A stretch of DNA of 64,000 bases from Synaphobranchus kaupii. Lineage: Eukaryota; Chordata; Actinopteri; Anguilliformes; Synaphobranchidae. Positions 45,101 to 53,980 of this stretch are shown piece after piece; positions within the stretch are counted from its first letter, which is position 1, and each line of letters starts with the position of its first letter. The notes below the pieces were generated by a model that saw only the letters and a program-made list of their open reading frames with translations, had not been told where the DNA came from and searched no databases. Both the position numbers and the translations under genes were made by a program. Location of the stretch: assembly GCA_029718625.1 (NCBI GenBank), contig JAINUF010000028.1, forward strand, positions 988,328 through 1,052,327, given 5' to 3'.

Positions 45101-46677
45101 CTTAATATATTAAGTTCTTCAATGTCACAGATTTACTCATGAAAAAATAGGTTAAAGCTCAGGATTCTTTTATAAAAGCTCCAGTGAAAACCATATGCAT
45201 AGTCACATACCTATGTAGACTTCAAGTGTTTTGGGAACGCTGAAAATAAGTGCTCCGTTCCATTGGAGTGTACAGCTATATGTTCCCTCACTCTGTAGGT
45301 CAGTACTGTGGATGGTGATGTGGGCAGTTTGGTTAATGATCAGCGTTGTGTTAGCAGTGGGTTCTCTGTCCCTTTCCCAGTCCAGTGTAGCTGAATCTGG
45401 AAGGCGGGATACCTCGCAGCTCATGGTCACATCAGATCCTTCCTGGACTCTGGCCGAGCGAAGTGGTTGCACTGTAGGAGCAAAGAGTAATTATGTTTGG
45501 AGAAGCTTATACACCTTTTTGTCAAATCACTGTGTCGACTACATTGCAGAACCAGTCATTAAATTTAAAGATATACAGTATGAAGTATAGGAGTGTGATT
45601 TAATCATATTGTTAGCTGCTGATATTGAAGAACATTTCTGCGGTTATTTCATGACATTATTTTAGTTACCTGGATAACTTGCTTATCTTGCTTTGTGTAA
45701 TACCCCCCTGATCTATATCACCTCAGATTTTATAATGCACTGTATCAAACATGAGAAACATGAGCCACTGCTGAGTATTACTCTCACTTACCTTTTCTTA
45801 GTACATTTATTTATTCTTCAACTTTGCATACACGTGCAATCTAATTTCAGATTCAAAATCAGTCTTCCGGGAAAGTAAAATACAAGATCTATCTCAGCTT
45901 TGATTCATGATCCTTTGTTTATATTTAAAGTATCAAGATATGTTCTTTTATATACTGTCATTATTTTCAAACTACATGAAAGAGTCAATTTACCTTTTAC
46001 AGCAAACACTTCAAACTGGGCCAAGTTTACTTTCTCTGGTTTAGTTTGAATAAAATAATAAAATATCCATTTAACTGAGAGAACTATACAGTCCAGGAAA
46101 ATGCACTAGAATCTGATTTAGATGTGTGATTTATTCATAGACAGTGTTAGCTGCACTATCAAAACAAGGGAAACATGAGCCACCACTTTGTGTTACTCTC
46201 ACTTACCTTCCTGGTACAATTACTTATTCTTCAGCTTTACATCTTTCGTGGAAGTAAAATACAAGATATATCTCATTATGATCTTTTTCTTCTAAATTGT
46301 ATAGTATAAAGAAAGATATGTTCTTCAGGTGACATTATTTCCAAATAATAAAAGAGTAAATTTACCTTTTACAGCAAACACTTCAAACTGGGCCAAGTTT
46401 ACTTTCTCTGGTTTAGTTTGAATAAAAGTAAAAACTCCTGCATTTTTTAAATCTGGCCGCAGAGAAAGTTCATACTTCCTTTCTTTTGAAATAGACGTCT
46501 TCCTCAAATTAAAGACATATTTTCCATTGGACTGTATGGTTATTATCCGAGTGTTTATGTAGCTTCCATCATGTGATGTCCACTCCCAGATGAATTCTGT
46601 CCCATTGGTGTCAGCAGGGGCTTGTAGAGAGATGCTCTTGGTCTGCCCAGAAAGGATGTATTTGTACTGCACCAACA
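30862..46677 (-). CDS. Ig-superfamily receptor gene, copy D (ITIM-bearing, inhibitory type)
   Basis: Exons seen: D1 46677-46366, D2 45471-45211, D3 42853-42521, D4 41958-41656, TM 40746-40639, tail T1 39493-39428, T2 34293-34228, T3 32600-32520, T4 31243-31197, T5 30912-30862. These sum to 1628 nt; with a 67-nt signal exon as in the sister copies the frame closes exactly (565 codons). The signal exon is not in the window, because LTR elements occupy intron 1 from 46820 onward. The tail holds LQYLAL (T3) and VVYASI (T5), which fit the ITIM consensus, and AVYSNI (T2), which is ITIM-like. ITIMs recruit SHP-type phosphatases, so an inhibitory leukocyte receptor is inferred. Family and ligand are unknown. 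Confidence 0.82.
31197..31243 (-). CDS. copy D tail exon T4 (linker)
   Basis: 47 nt between acceptor gttacag and donor GTAAGT, entering in phase 1 and leaving in phase 0. It encodes a polar Arg/Gln-rich linker (RHTQQRRQFNTQSRS) with no tyrosine. This phase change is needed to read T5 correctly. Confidence 0.7.
31244..32519. other. intron T3-T4 of copy D
   Basis: 1.28 kb with no coding ORF. The block at about 31610-32050 is moderately GC-rich and has the patchy look of an old repeat, but I could not define its ends. Confidence 0.4.
32520..32600 (-). CDS. copy D tail exon T3 with canonical ITIM
   Basis: 81 nt, acceptor ctaatag, donor GTAAGA, phase 1-1. It encodes an acidic stretch (ENESEE) directly followed by LQYLALTLSTPS. 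LQYLAL is a full ITIM match, with acidic residues just upstream as in many phosphatase-binding motifs. Confidence 0.8.
32601..34227. other. intron T2-T3 of copy D
   Basis: 1.63 kb of AT-rich intron with short CA and pyrimidine runs. I see no gene or clear mobile element. Confidence 0.4.
34228..34293 (-). CDS. copy D tail exon T2 with ITIM-like motif
   Basis: 66 nt, acceptor gtggaag, donor GTAACG, phase 1-1. It encodes NGDSGASAAVYSNISELQNH. AVYSNI has Tyr and Ile at +3, but Ala at -2 where the strict consensus wants S/I/V/L. Same length and pattern as T1, so the two are a duplicated exon pair. Confidence 0.75.
35175..38767. repeat. 58-bp minisatellite, about 62 units
   Basis: Unit 'ctgttcctcccctgcaggcc' plus 'ttttaactgcaccaacggta' plus 'gcacatgttaggagcgct', 58 bp, in one orientation. 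Variation is confined to a few sites (ttCctc/ttActc, ctGcagg/ctAcagg, ccTctcct/cccccct, tgCacc/tgTacc, gcGct/gcTct/gcCct). One unit near 38550 has an internal deletion. It lies in the T1-T2 intron of copy D. Confidence 0.98.
39115..39158. repeat. (AAT)n microsatellite after a retroposon-like tail
   Basis: About 13 AAT units. The preceding 39055-39112 (gtaaagcaatttgagctgc…gctatacaaataaag) looks like a fish SINE/LINE 3' end, so the microsatellite is probably its tail. Confidence 0.7.
39179..39294. repeat. small hairpin MITE-like inverted repeat
   Basis: Arms of about 39 bp (ttaaggagttagcc… and its inverse ending ggctaaactccttgaa), separated by about 35 bp. No target duplication is obvious. Confidence 0.6.
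39339..39395 (+). mobile_element. L2/SINE-type 3' tail fragment
   Basis: gtcgctctggataagagcg stem-loop, then tccgctaaatg and four (TAATG) repeats: the same tail as the SINEs at 7801 and 27758, here alone and in the opposite orientation. Confidence 0.65.
39428..39493 (-). CDS. copy D tail exon T1, tyrosine replaced by histidine
   Basis: 66 nt, donor GTACTG, phase 1-1. The start is either 39493 or 39490 (acceptor ttag or ttagcag; both keep frame). It reads AAQGIGAADTVHSNVAEVQE and then DR, parallel to T2, with His where T2 has the motif Tyr. The motif would be TVYSNV if Tyr were present, so this copy cannot be phosphorylated there. Confidence 0.72.
40639..40746 (-). CDS. copy D transmembrane exon
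   Basis: A 108-nt phase 1-1 exon nearly identical to copy A. Neutral TM ([20 protein letters not shown]), then GCLLV and RRLK. Confidence 0.85.
40827..41065. repeat. 29-bp tandem repeat, about 8 units
   Basis: Expanded version of the array at 1805-1915. Units 'attccttatttagctacatt' plus 'aaaagttac'. Confidence 0.85.
41656..41958 (-). CDS. copy D Ig domain D4 exon
   Basis: A 303-nt phase 1-1 exon. The sequon reads NHS in place of NQS; VVLNC and HWAC are kept. Confidence 0.86.
41946..41959 (+). promoter_or_regulatory. CTCF-like motif in D4 exon, copy D
   Basis: CCACCAGGGGGCAC at the D4 acceptor, as in copies A-C. Confidence 0.45.
42521..42853 (-). CDS. copy D Ig domain D3 exon
   Basis: A 333-nt phase 1-1 exon with VVLICHS, ASWFR and DCGRYICY. 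It has one extra N-terminal codon and keeps the longer FSSEVYDG loop. Confidence 0.86.
44062..44435. mobile_element. hAT-like repeat fragment in D3-D2 intron of copy D
   Basis: The segment beginning tgttgtgtcgttcgtgaacg is a sequence type common at hAT-element ends in fish. It is present here and absent from the matching intron of copy C (near 24890). It follows a duplicated 48-bp piece of local sequence (43888-43935 repeated at 44012-44062). Family call from pattern only. Confidence 0.45.
44806..45075. repeat. 45-bp tandem repeat, 6 units
   Basis: 'actcaacagtgtggaagagt' recurs every 45 bp from 44821. Copy C has a single unit (about 25313-25345), so the expansion is specific to copy D. Open frames here follow from the multiple-of-three period. 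Confidence 0.93.
45211..45471 (-). CDS. copy D Ig domain D2 exon
   Basis: A 261-nt phase 1-1 exon with VTMSCEV, LDWERD, NQT and GTYSCTL. Confidence 0.87.
45994..46055 (-). pseudogene. duplicated 3' fragment of D1 exon
   Basis: About 62 bp, matching the last part of the copy D D1 exon and its donor (46366-46428), then diverging to AT-rich sequence. The surrounding intron is also duplicated. It has a donor but no acceptor-side half, so it should not form an exon. Confidence 0.75.
46366..46677 (-). CDS. copy D Ig-like domain D1 exon (no canonical cysteines)
   Basis: A 312-nt phase 1-1 exon. FIWEW and NAGVFTF are present; no B/F-strand cysteines. It starts only 143 bp from the LTR array. Confidence 0.83.
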
Positions 46678-46819
46678 CTGCAGAAAAAAAAATGTACTAA
46701 ATGCAACGATCCAATTGAACAAAAGGCATGATGTTATTGAATTTGAATTGGAAAATATCAGTTAGTTCATTAAATGTAAACCCAGATGGTTAAACCCAAG
46801 TCAGTCTGGAGGCTGGTTC

Positions 46820-48221
46820 TGTTACGATCCTGATACGGGACGAACCCAAGTGCAACGACCAGGAGACAGATTACAGAAAGTGGAACTTTATTAAGCGTTG
46901 GGGTGGTCCCAAAGCTGTACACGGGAGCAAAACAGGTTAGTTAGTTAACACAGGATAGCGTCCAACTGAGGACTGCTCCAAGCCGGAGCTGGACTTGAGG
47001 AAACACGGAACTGTTCCAAGCCGGAACTGGACTTGAACGGAGGTGTCTAAAACACCGGAACTGGACTGGAACTGGACTGGAACTGGACTGGAAACTGGAT
47101 CGGAACTGGACTGGAAACTGGACCGGAAGGTCCACTCAGGAAACGGGAACGGCACGGAACTTGTTCCAAGCCGGAACTGGACTTGAACGGAGGTGTATAA
47201 AACACCGGAACTGGACTGGAACTGGACTGGGAACTGGACTGGAAACTGGACCGGGAGATCCACTCAGGAAACGGGAACGGCACGGAACTTGTTCCAAGCC
47301 GGAACTGGACTTGAACGGAGGTGTATGAAACACCGGAACTGGACTGGAACTGGACTGGAAGCTGGACCGGAAGGTCCACTCAGGAACACAGGGGACGGCA
47401 CGGAACTTGTTCCAAGCCGGAACTGGACTAGAACGGAGGTGTCTAAAACACCGGAACTGGACTGGAACTGGACTGGAAACTGGACTGGAGCTGGACTGGA
47501 AACTGGATCGGAACTGGGCTGGAACAGGACTGGAAACTGGACCGGGTAGCTTGAGTAACCGGGCAGAAAGCAGAGGTTAAAGGCAGGGTGTTGTGACAGG
47601 ACTGTAGCTGGTGAATGCACCGCCGAGTTGGAAGGTGCGGCGTAGCTCGGGCAATACTGGCGTAAGCCGGCTGGCATGCAGAGGTCCTGGTACTGCAACA
47701 CGAGTACGGGAGGTACGTAACACGGGGAGGACAAACACAGCTGCGGGAAGACTGGAACTGCGGCGTCTGGAGGTTTTGAAGGGAAACAGGTAAATGCATG
47801 CAGCAGCGAAAGATTAGCAGAGATAGCTACCAGTCAGGAAACCAGGCGAACAGGTATGAACCAGCAGGTTCACAAACACTGGACCAGAAACGGGATACGA
47901 AACAAACACGGTAGGTTAGTCAACGAACTGGCGCTGAATAGCAGCCAGCCAGGGGTTTAAATGGTGCAGGAAGTGAAGGAGAAAACGAGAAACAGGTGTG
48001 ATGTTAAATCAGGAGTGATTGCCGAAGCACAGCAGTGAGGAATGTGAGTAACGAGAGGGGCGAGTGATAGGCGGAAGCTAAAGTGGAAAATGAAACCAAA
48101 AGTACCCGAGGGAGATGCCCAGTCCACAGCCAGGAGGGAAACACGGACAAGGGATCCAACATGACACGGAAGGAAACAAGGAAAACATGGAAAACGGACA
48201 GGACGGGAACGGAACGTTACA
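46820..48221 (-). repeat. LTR 1 (3' LTR of the left copy)
   Basis: Begins TGTTACG and ends CGTTACA on the plus strand. Reading in element sense: TATA-like tttaaa 47961-47956, presumed start GCCAGTTCGTT at 47932, AATAAA at 46892-46887. A 'ggaactggact' repeat block covers about 46975-47560. Confidence 0.93.
46975..47560. repeat. nested GGAACTGGACT repeats within LTR
   Basis: 11-bp 'ggaactggact' runs sit inside larger units of about 120-160 bp that start 'gttccaagccggaactggac'. Equivalent blocks lie in LTR 2 and 3, in the solo LTR and in the right-hand element. Confidence 0.85.
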
Positions 48222-48224
48222 GTA

Positions 48225-48232
48225 CCCCCCCC
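48225..48232 (-). promoter_or_regulatory. polypurine tract, left copy
   Basis: Eight Gs in element sense between the pol stop and the 3' LTR; the expected plus-strand primer. The pol stop codon abuts it directly. Also at 53973-53980 and 61421-61428. Confidence 0.8.
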
Positions 48233-51200
48233 TCAATGTACGCCACCTGGCGTACCCGGAGGCCTGGTCTTGTCAGGGAACTGTTCGTGGAAGTCTTGGA
48301 TTACTGAATGGTCCAAGATCAGGCTCTTGTGGAGCCACGACCTCTCCTCAGGACCGTACCCCTCCCAGTCGACGAGGTATTGGAAACCCCGGCCCCTGCG
48401 GCGGATATCAATAACACGGTTCACCGTGTAGGCCGGGGCGTTGTCAACAACTCGGACGGGAGGAGGCGGGATGGTAGGGGTACTGAGGGGGCTGGAGGAG
48501 ACAGGCTTAACCTGGGACACATGAAACACAGGGTAAACTTTGAGGGAGGCGGGGAGGGAAAGTTTAACAGACACCGGGTTAACTAGACAAATGATGGGGA
48601 AGGGACCAATAAAACGGGGCTGAAGCTTTCTGGATGAAGAGGGAAGGGAGATGTTTGCAGTGGAGAGCCAGACCTGCTGACCGGCCCTATACTGTGGGGC
48701 TGCGGTCCTGTGAAGGTCCGCCAGACGTTGGGAGCGGGAATTGGCGTGAAGGAGTGCGGTGCGTGTGAGTCTCCAAATGTTTTTACAACGAAGGACATGG
48801 GCCCTAACAGAGGGGACAGCTATCTCGGCCTCCTGGGTCGACAGAAGAGGGGGTTGATAGCCTAAAGCACACTCAAACGGGGATAGGCCAGTAGAGGCAC
48901 TCTTAAGGGAGTTATGTGCGTACTCGACCCAGGGGAGAAAACGGCTCCAAGAGGCAGGATTGCGCACTGTAACGCACCGCAGGGCGGCCCCCAGGTCCTG
49001 GTTCGCCCTCTCTGCCTGACCATTAGACTGGGGATGGAAACCCGAGGAAAGACTAGGAGAGGCACCCAGGGCTGCACAGAACGCCCTCCAAACTCGGGAG
49101 GAGAACTGGGGCCCACGGTCTGACACGATGTCAGAGGGGATCCCGTGCAGCCTGACCACGTGTAGCACCAAGAGCTCAGCGGTTTCAAGGGCGGACGGGA
49201 GCTTGGGGAGGGGAACAAAGTGAACCGCCTTGGAGAACCGGTCCACTATTGTCAGAATGACGGTGTGACCTTCTGACAACGGCAGACCGGTTACGAAGTC
49301 CACACCAATGTGACTCCAAGGACGGCCAGGGACGGGGAGGGAAAGGAGAAGACCGGAGGGAGGCTGGTGGGAAGCCTTGCTCCTGGCGCACACCGAGCAG
49401 GCCAGGACGAAGGCACGGGTATCCCCTTTAAGGGTAGGCCACCAGAAACTCCTCCTGACGAGGGCGATAGTTCTGGCGACACCTGGGTGACATGCCAGGC
49501 ACGAGGCGTGAACCCATTCGAGGACCTGGGAGCGGACGGAATCGGGGACAAAAAGACAGGAGTTAGGGTTATTGCGGGGGTCCGGTTGGGAAGTCTGGGC
49601 GGCCTTCACAATGCCCTCAATCTCCCAGGAGACCGCAGCCACCACACAGGAGGCCGGCAAAATGGGCTCCGGATCAGCAGGACTGGAGGGAGGGGAAAAA
49701 ATGCGGGACAGGGCATCTGCTTTAATATTACGGGAACCAGGGCGGAAAGAAACAGAGAAATTAAAGCGTGCAAAAAATAACGACCATCTAGCCTGACGAG
49801 AATTGAGCCTCTTGGCAGATCTTAAATAAATGAGGTTTTGATGGTCGGTAAAAACAAGAAAAGGGGTACCTGCCCCCTCCAGCCAGTGGCGCCACTCCTC
49901 AAGAGCCAGTTTTATCGCCAGCAGTTCCCGATCCCCGACATCGTAGTTCCTCTCGGCGGAGGACAGCCTCCGGGAGAAGAATGCGCAGGGATGGAGCTTG
50001 CTATCAGAGGCGGACCGTTGAGACAGAATGGCCCCCACGCCGGTGTCGGAGGCATCCACCTCAACGACAAACTGCCGAGAAGTGTCAGGGTGAAGGAGGA
50101 TAGGTGCTGAGGAAAACCGAGCCTTGAGTAGCTCGAAAGCTCGCTGGGCATCGGAATTCCAACAGTAAGGCAGGGCAACGGAAGTGAGTTTAGTCAGGGG
50201 AGCAGCAATGGAACTGTAATTGCGAATAAAGCGGCGGTAGAAATTTGCAAACCCCAGGAACTGTTGAAGGTGCTTGCGGGAGGTGGGTTGGGGCCATTCT
50301 GTCACCGCCTTGATTTTCACAGGGTCCGCCCGGATACTGCCCTCCTCGATAATGAAGCCGAGGAACGGGACCGTGGAAGCGTGGAAGGAACATTTCTCAG
50401 CCTTAACAAATAGCTGATTCTCCAACAGCCGCTGGAGAACCTCTCGAACGTGACGGACATGCTCCTGCGGGGATTGAGAAAAAATTAAAATATCATCGAT
50501 ATAAACAAAAACGCTCCTCCCTAGGAGGTCCCGCAGGACGTCGTTCACCATGCTCTGGAAGACTGCTGGGGCGTTAGTAAGGCCGAAAGGGACCACCAGG
50601 TATTCGTAGTGGCCCAACGGGGTATTAAAAGCAGTCTTCCACTCGTCCCCCTCACGGATACGCACCAAGTGATACGCATTCCGGAGGTCGAGCTTGGTGA
50701 ACGTCACAGCTGGAGAGAGGGCTTCAAAGGCGGTGTTAATGAGGGGAAGAGGGTATTTGTTACGGATGGTGACCTGGTTGAGGCCCCGGTAGTCGATGCA
50801 GGGTCGCAGGGAGCCATCCTTCTTCCCAACGAAGAAGAACCCTGCACCGACTGGGGATGAAGAGGGACGGATAATACCCGACGCGAGGGAGTCGTGGATG
50901 TATTCCTCCATGGCTAGTTTCTCCGGTCCAGACAGACTGTAGAGGCGTCCCGATGGCAGTTTAGCTCCAGCCAGTAGGTCAATGGCGCAGTCATACGGCC
51001 TGTGAGGAGGTAAGGACAGAGCACGTGATTTAGAAAATACTTGCGCGAGGTCGTGATACTCGCTGGGAACATTCGTTAAATCCGGTATAGGTTGCATGGA
51101 ACAGGGTTTACTGGGCCCCGGAGGGGGTAGTGCAGAACGGAGACAGCTGGCTAGACAGTGGGCACTCCACGCCAGGATGCGACCGGCTTTCCAGTCAATA

Positions 51201-51634
51201 TGGGGATTGTGGAGGCGAAGCCAGGTCTGACCTAAAACCAGAGCAGATTGTTGGGAGTTAATCAGTAATAGCTGAATGGACTCCCGATGATTGCCAGATA
51301 GAACTAATTGGATAGGAACGGTGGAGTGGGTAACTAACCCCAAACTCCTGCCGTCCAGAGCTAGAGCTGAAATGGGTGAAGGGAGACGTTCCGTGGGAAT
51401 GCCGGCCCTCCTGGCGAAGGTGATATCCATGAAGCTGGCGTCAGCTCCGGAGTCAATTAGGGCCGAAGAAGATAGGGTCTTGTCCCTCCAAAGGAGAGTA
51501 GCCTTGAACATGAGGCGGTCCTGGGCAGCATGGTTGGGAACGATGGGGCTCGTCAGTACGCCCAGTCTTACTGGCGAGCCCCTTCTTTTGGGCGAATGGG
51601 ACAGGAGGCGATCTGATGGCCAGGCTTGCCGCAA
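48233..51634 (-). CDS. pol: Gypsy Pol polyprotein, left copy
   Basis: Intact 1133-codon ORF. In order: aspartic protease DSGA at 61-64; reverse transcriptase with YIDD at 378-381; RNase H with DAS at 527-529; integrase zinc finger H709, H716, C746, C749; catalytic D779, D839, E875 (D-59-D-35-E); GPF motif near 1010; chromodomain at about 1068-1118. The chromodomain probably targets integration to methylated histone. Pol is in the -1 frame of Gag and overlaps it by 67 nt, so it is expressed as Gag-Pol by frameshifting, and the ATG at 51634 need not be used. Lack of stops and near-identity to the second copy suggest a recent insertion. Confidence 0.95.
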   Translation of the reverse strand: MRQAWPSDRLLSHSPKRRGSPVRLGVLTSPIVPNHAAQDRLMFKATLLWRDKTLSSSALIDSGADASFMDITFARRAGIPTERLPSPISALALDGRSLGLVTHSTVPIQLVLSGNHRESIQLLLINSQQSALVLGQTWLRLHNPHIDWKAGRILAWSAHCLASCLRSALPPPGPSKPCSMQPIPDLTNVPSEYHDLAQVFSKSRALSLPPHRPYDCAIDLLAGAKLPSGRLYSLSGPEKLAMEEYIHDSLASGIIRPSSSPVGAGFFFVGKKDGSLRPCIDYRGLNQVTIRNKYPLPLINTAFEALSPAVTFTKLDLRNAYHLVRIREGDEWKTAFNTPLGHYEYLVVPFGLTNAPAVFQSMVNDVLRDLLGRSVFVYIDDILIFSQSPQEHVRHVREVLQRLLENQLFVKAEKCSFHASTVPFLGFIIEEGSIRADPVKIKAVTEWPQPTSRKHLQQFLGFANFYRRFIRNYSSIAAPLTKLTSVALPYCWNSDAQRAFELLKARFSSAPILLHPDTSRQFVVEVDASDTGVGAILSQRSASDSKLHPCAFFSRRLSSAERNYDVGDRELLAIKLALEEWRHWLEGAGTPFLVFTDHQNLIYLRSAKRLNSRQARWSLFFARFNFSVSFRPGSRNIKADALSRIFSPPSSPADPEPILPASCVVAAVSWEIEGIVKAAQTSQPDPRNNPNSCLFVPDSVRSQVLEWVHASCLACHPGVARTIALVRRSFWWPTLKGDTRAFVLACSVCARSKASHQPPSGLLLSLPVPGRPWSHIGVDFVTGLPLSEGHTVILTIVDRFSKAVHFVPLPKLPSALETAELLVLHVVRLHGIPSDIVSDRGPQFSSRVWRAFCAALGASPSLSSGFHPQSNGQAERANQDLGAALRCVTVRNPASWSRFLPWVEYAHNSLKSASTGLSPFECALGYQPPLLSTQEAEIAVPSVRAHVLRCKNIWRLTRTALLHANSRSQRLADLHRTAAPQYRAGQQVWLSTANISLPSSSRKLQPRFIGPFPIICLVNPVSVKLSLPASLKVYPVFHVSQVKPVSSSPLSTPTIPPPPVRVVDNAPAYTVNRVIDIRRRGRGFQYLVDWEGYGPEERSWLHKSLILDHSVIQDFHEQFPDKTRPPGTPGGVH
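51545..51592 (-). promoter_or_regulatory. -1 ribosomal frameshift signal, left copy
   Basis: Slippery heptamer C CCA AAA at 51592-51586 in the gag frame, a 3-nt spacer, then an 8-bp stem GGGGCTCG/CGAGCCCC (51582-51575 with 51552-51545) enclosing 22 nt. The gag stop TAA at 51570-51568 lies within the loop. Slipping back one base enters the pol frame exactly. Confidence 0.85.
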
Positions 51635-52548
51635 TAGAAACAGGATCTGGTGCGCTGACGGCGCTGACGCTCCTCGGGATTGACCGCAACTCTGCCCAGT
51701 TGCATGGGCTCTTCCTCGGACCCGGCCGTAGGCGCCCGAGATCCAGTGATGGAGTGTGAATGAACATTAGAGACGACGGAGGGCGAATGACGCCCGGAAC
51801 TTCCTCCCCGCTCCCGGGCCCGGATGCGGAGACGATTATCGATGGCTATAGCGAGGCTGATGAGGCTATTAAGGGAGTTGGATTCCTCCCGAGTGGCAAG
51901 CTGGTCCTTGAGTTCCTCGCTGAGAGCTTGGCGGAAAGCCCCCTGGAGGGAGGCGTCATTCCATCCTGACTCCGCGGCGAGGGTACGAAACTGAATGGCC
52001 ATTTCTGCGACACTGCGGTTGCCTTGGCGAACTTGAAGCAGACGCTGGGTAGCGTCACGTCCACAGGTCGGGTGTTCAAACACACGTCGCATCTCTGCCG
52101 TAAAGGCTGCGAAGTTGCTGCATAACGGAGCCTGGCTGTCCCAGATGGATGTAGCCCACTCCAGGGCGCTCCCTCCCAGGCTGCTCATAATGAACGCGAT
52201 CTTGCTGGAGTCAGAGGCGAAGGAGGAGGGCTGCATCCGAAACACTATGTCACATTTAAGTAGAAATTCACGACATCTCCCCAACCCCCCGCGATATAAC
52301 TCGGGGTGTTGTACACGGGGCTCACGGCTGGAAGTGGGAGCCGGTGCCTCCGGATGGGGTTCGGGAGAGGAAGGAGTAGGGTTGGCTGGAATCCGTAGTA
52401 GCGGTTGGTGGAGCGAAAGTTGGGATACTTGCTCCGTGATGCCCCTAACTACTTCCAGCACATCATCCAAACGGCGACCCTGTTGGTCGCTGATCGCAGT
52501 TTGGCAGGAGAAGGCGTGGCGAATCTGTTCCAGATCGGCTGGGTCCAT
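51568..52548 (-). CDS. gag: Gypsy Gag, left copy
   Basis: 326 residues. A coiled or helical N-terminus is followed by a capsid-type region (about 85-230: PELYRGG…[12 protein letters not shown]) and a C-terminal zinc knuckle CX2CX4HX4C at 303-316 ([14 protein letters not shown]). It assembles the particle and binds element RNA. ATG at 52548-52546 lies only 19 nt inside the 5' LTR edge, leaving a very short leader occupied by the primer site. Confidence 0.92.
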   Translation of the reverse strand: MDPADLEQIRHAFSCQTAISDQQGRRLDDVLEVVRGITEQVSQLSLHQPLLRIPANPTPSSPEPHPEAPAPTSSREPRVQHPELYRGGLGRCREFLLKCDIVFRMQPSSFASDSSKIAFIMSSLGGSALEWATSIWDSQAPLCSNFAAFTAEMRRVFEHPTCGRDATQRLLQVRQGNRSVAEMAIQFRTLAAESGWNDASLQGAFRQALSEELKDQLATREESNSLNSLISLAIAIDNRLRIRARERGGSSGRHSPSVVSNVHSHSITGSRAPTAGSEEEPMQLGRVAVNPEERQRRQRTRSCFYCGKPGHQIASCPIRPKEGARQ

Positions 52549-52555
52549 ATTGTTG

Positions 52556-52566
52556 GCCAGTTCGTT
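52556..52566 (-). promoter_or_regulatory. self-priming primer-binding site, left copy
   Basis: In element sense AACGAACTGGC lies one base inside the 5' LTR (LTR edge 52568). It is the exact complement of GCCAGTTCGTT in the LTR (53680-53670), 29 nt after the TATA-like box. This fits Tf1/sushi self-priming; no tRNA-type TGG primer site adjoins the LTR. Confidence 0.75.
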
Positions 52567-52567
52567 C

Positions 52568-53969
52568 TGTTACGATCCTGATACGGGACGAACCCAAGTG
52601 CAACGACCAGGAGACAGATTACAGAAAGTGGAACTTTATTAAGCGTTGGGGTGGTCCCAAAGCTGTACACGGGAGCAAAACAGGTTAGTTAGTTAACACA
52701 GGATAGCGTCCAACTGAGGACTGCTCCAAGCCGGAGCTGGACTTGAGGAAACACGGAACTGTTCCAAGCCGGAACTGGACTTGAACGGAGGTGTCTAAAA
52801 CACCGGAACTGGACTGGAACTGGACTGGAACTGGACTGGAAACTGGATCGGAACTGGACTGGAAACTGGACCGGAAGGTCCACTCAGGAAACGGGAACGG
52901 CACGGAACTTGTTCCAAGCCGGAACTGGACTTGAACGGAGGTGTATAAAACACCGGAACTGGACTGGAACTGGACTGGGAACTGGACTGGAAACTGGACC
53001 GGGAGATCCACTCAGGAAACGGGAACGGCACGGAACTTGTTCCAAGCCGGAACTGGACTTGAACGGAGGTGTATGAAACACCGGAACTGGACTGGAACTG
53101 GACTGGAAGCTGGACCGGAAGGTCCACTCAGGAACACAGGGGACGGCACGGAACTTGTTCCAAGCCGGAACTGGACTAGAACGGAGGTGTCTAAAACACC
53201 GGAACTGGACTGGAACTGGACTGGAAACTGGACTGGAGCTGGACTGGAAACTGGATCGGAACTGGGCTGGAACAGGACTGGAAACTGGACCGGGTAGCTT
53301 GAGTAACCGGGCAGAAAGCAGAGGTTAAAGGCAGGGTGTTGTGACAGGACTGTAGCTGGTGAATGCACCGCCGAGTTGGAAGGTGCGGCGTAGCTCGGGC
53401 AATACTGGCGTAAGCCGGCTGGCATGCAGAGGTCCTGGTACTGCAACACGAGTACGGGAGGTACGTAACACGGGGAGGACAAACACAGCTGCGGGAAGAC
53501 TGGAACTGCGGCGTCTGGAGGTTTTGAAGGGAAACAGGTAAATGCATGCAGCAGCGAAAGATTAGCAGAGATAGCTACCAGTCAGGAAACCAGGCGAACA
53601 GGTATGAACCAGCAGGTTCACAAACACTGGACCAGAAACGGGATACGAAACAAACACGGTAGGTTAGTCAACGAACTGGCGCTGAATAGCAGCCAGCCAG
53701 GGGTTTAAATGGTGCAGGAAGTGAAGGAGAAAACGAGAAACAGGTGTGATGTTAAATCAGGAGTGATTGCCGAAGCACAGCAGTGAGGAATGTGAGTAAC
53801 GAGAGGGGCGAGTGATAGGCGGAAGCTAAAGTGGAAAATGAAACCAAAAGTACCCGAGGGAGACGCCCAGTCCACAGCCAGGAGGGAAACACGGACAAGG
53901 GATCCAACATGACACGGAAGGAAACAAGGAAAACATGGAAAACGGACAGGACGGGAACGGAACGTTACA
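52568..53969 (-). repeat. LTR 2 (shared by both copies)
   Basis: Serves as the 5' LTR of the left copy and the 3' LTR of the right copy. Identical to LTR 3 wherever I compared; differs from LTR 1 at the base corresponding to 48116. Confidence 0.93.
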
Positions 53970-53980
53970 GTACCCCCCCC

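Noticed and set aside
47193..47549. NWTG-rich ORF, repeated at 52941 and 58689
   Set aside because: Translation of the GGAACTGGACT block inside the LTRs, antisense to the element.
49310..49780. Plus-strand ORFs of 60-175 residues over gag/pol
   Set aside because: Shadows of the GC-rich pol and gag on the minus strand; no known domain.
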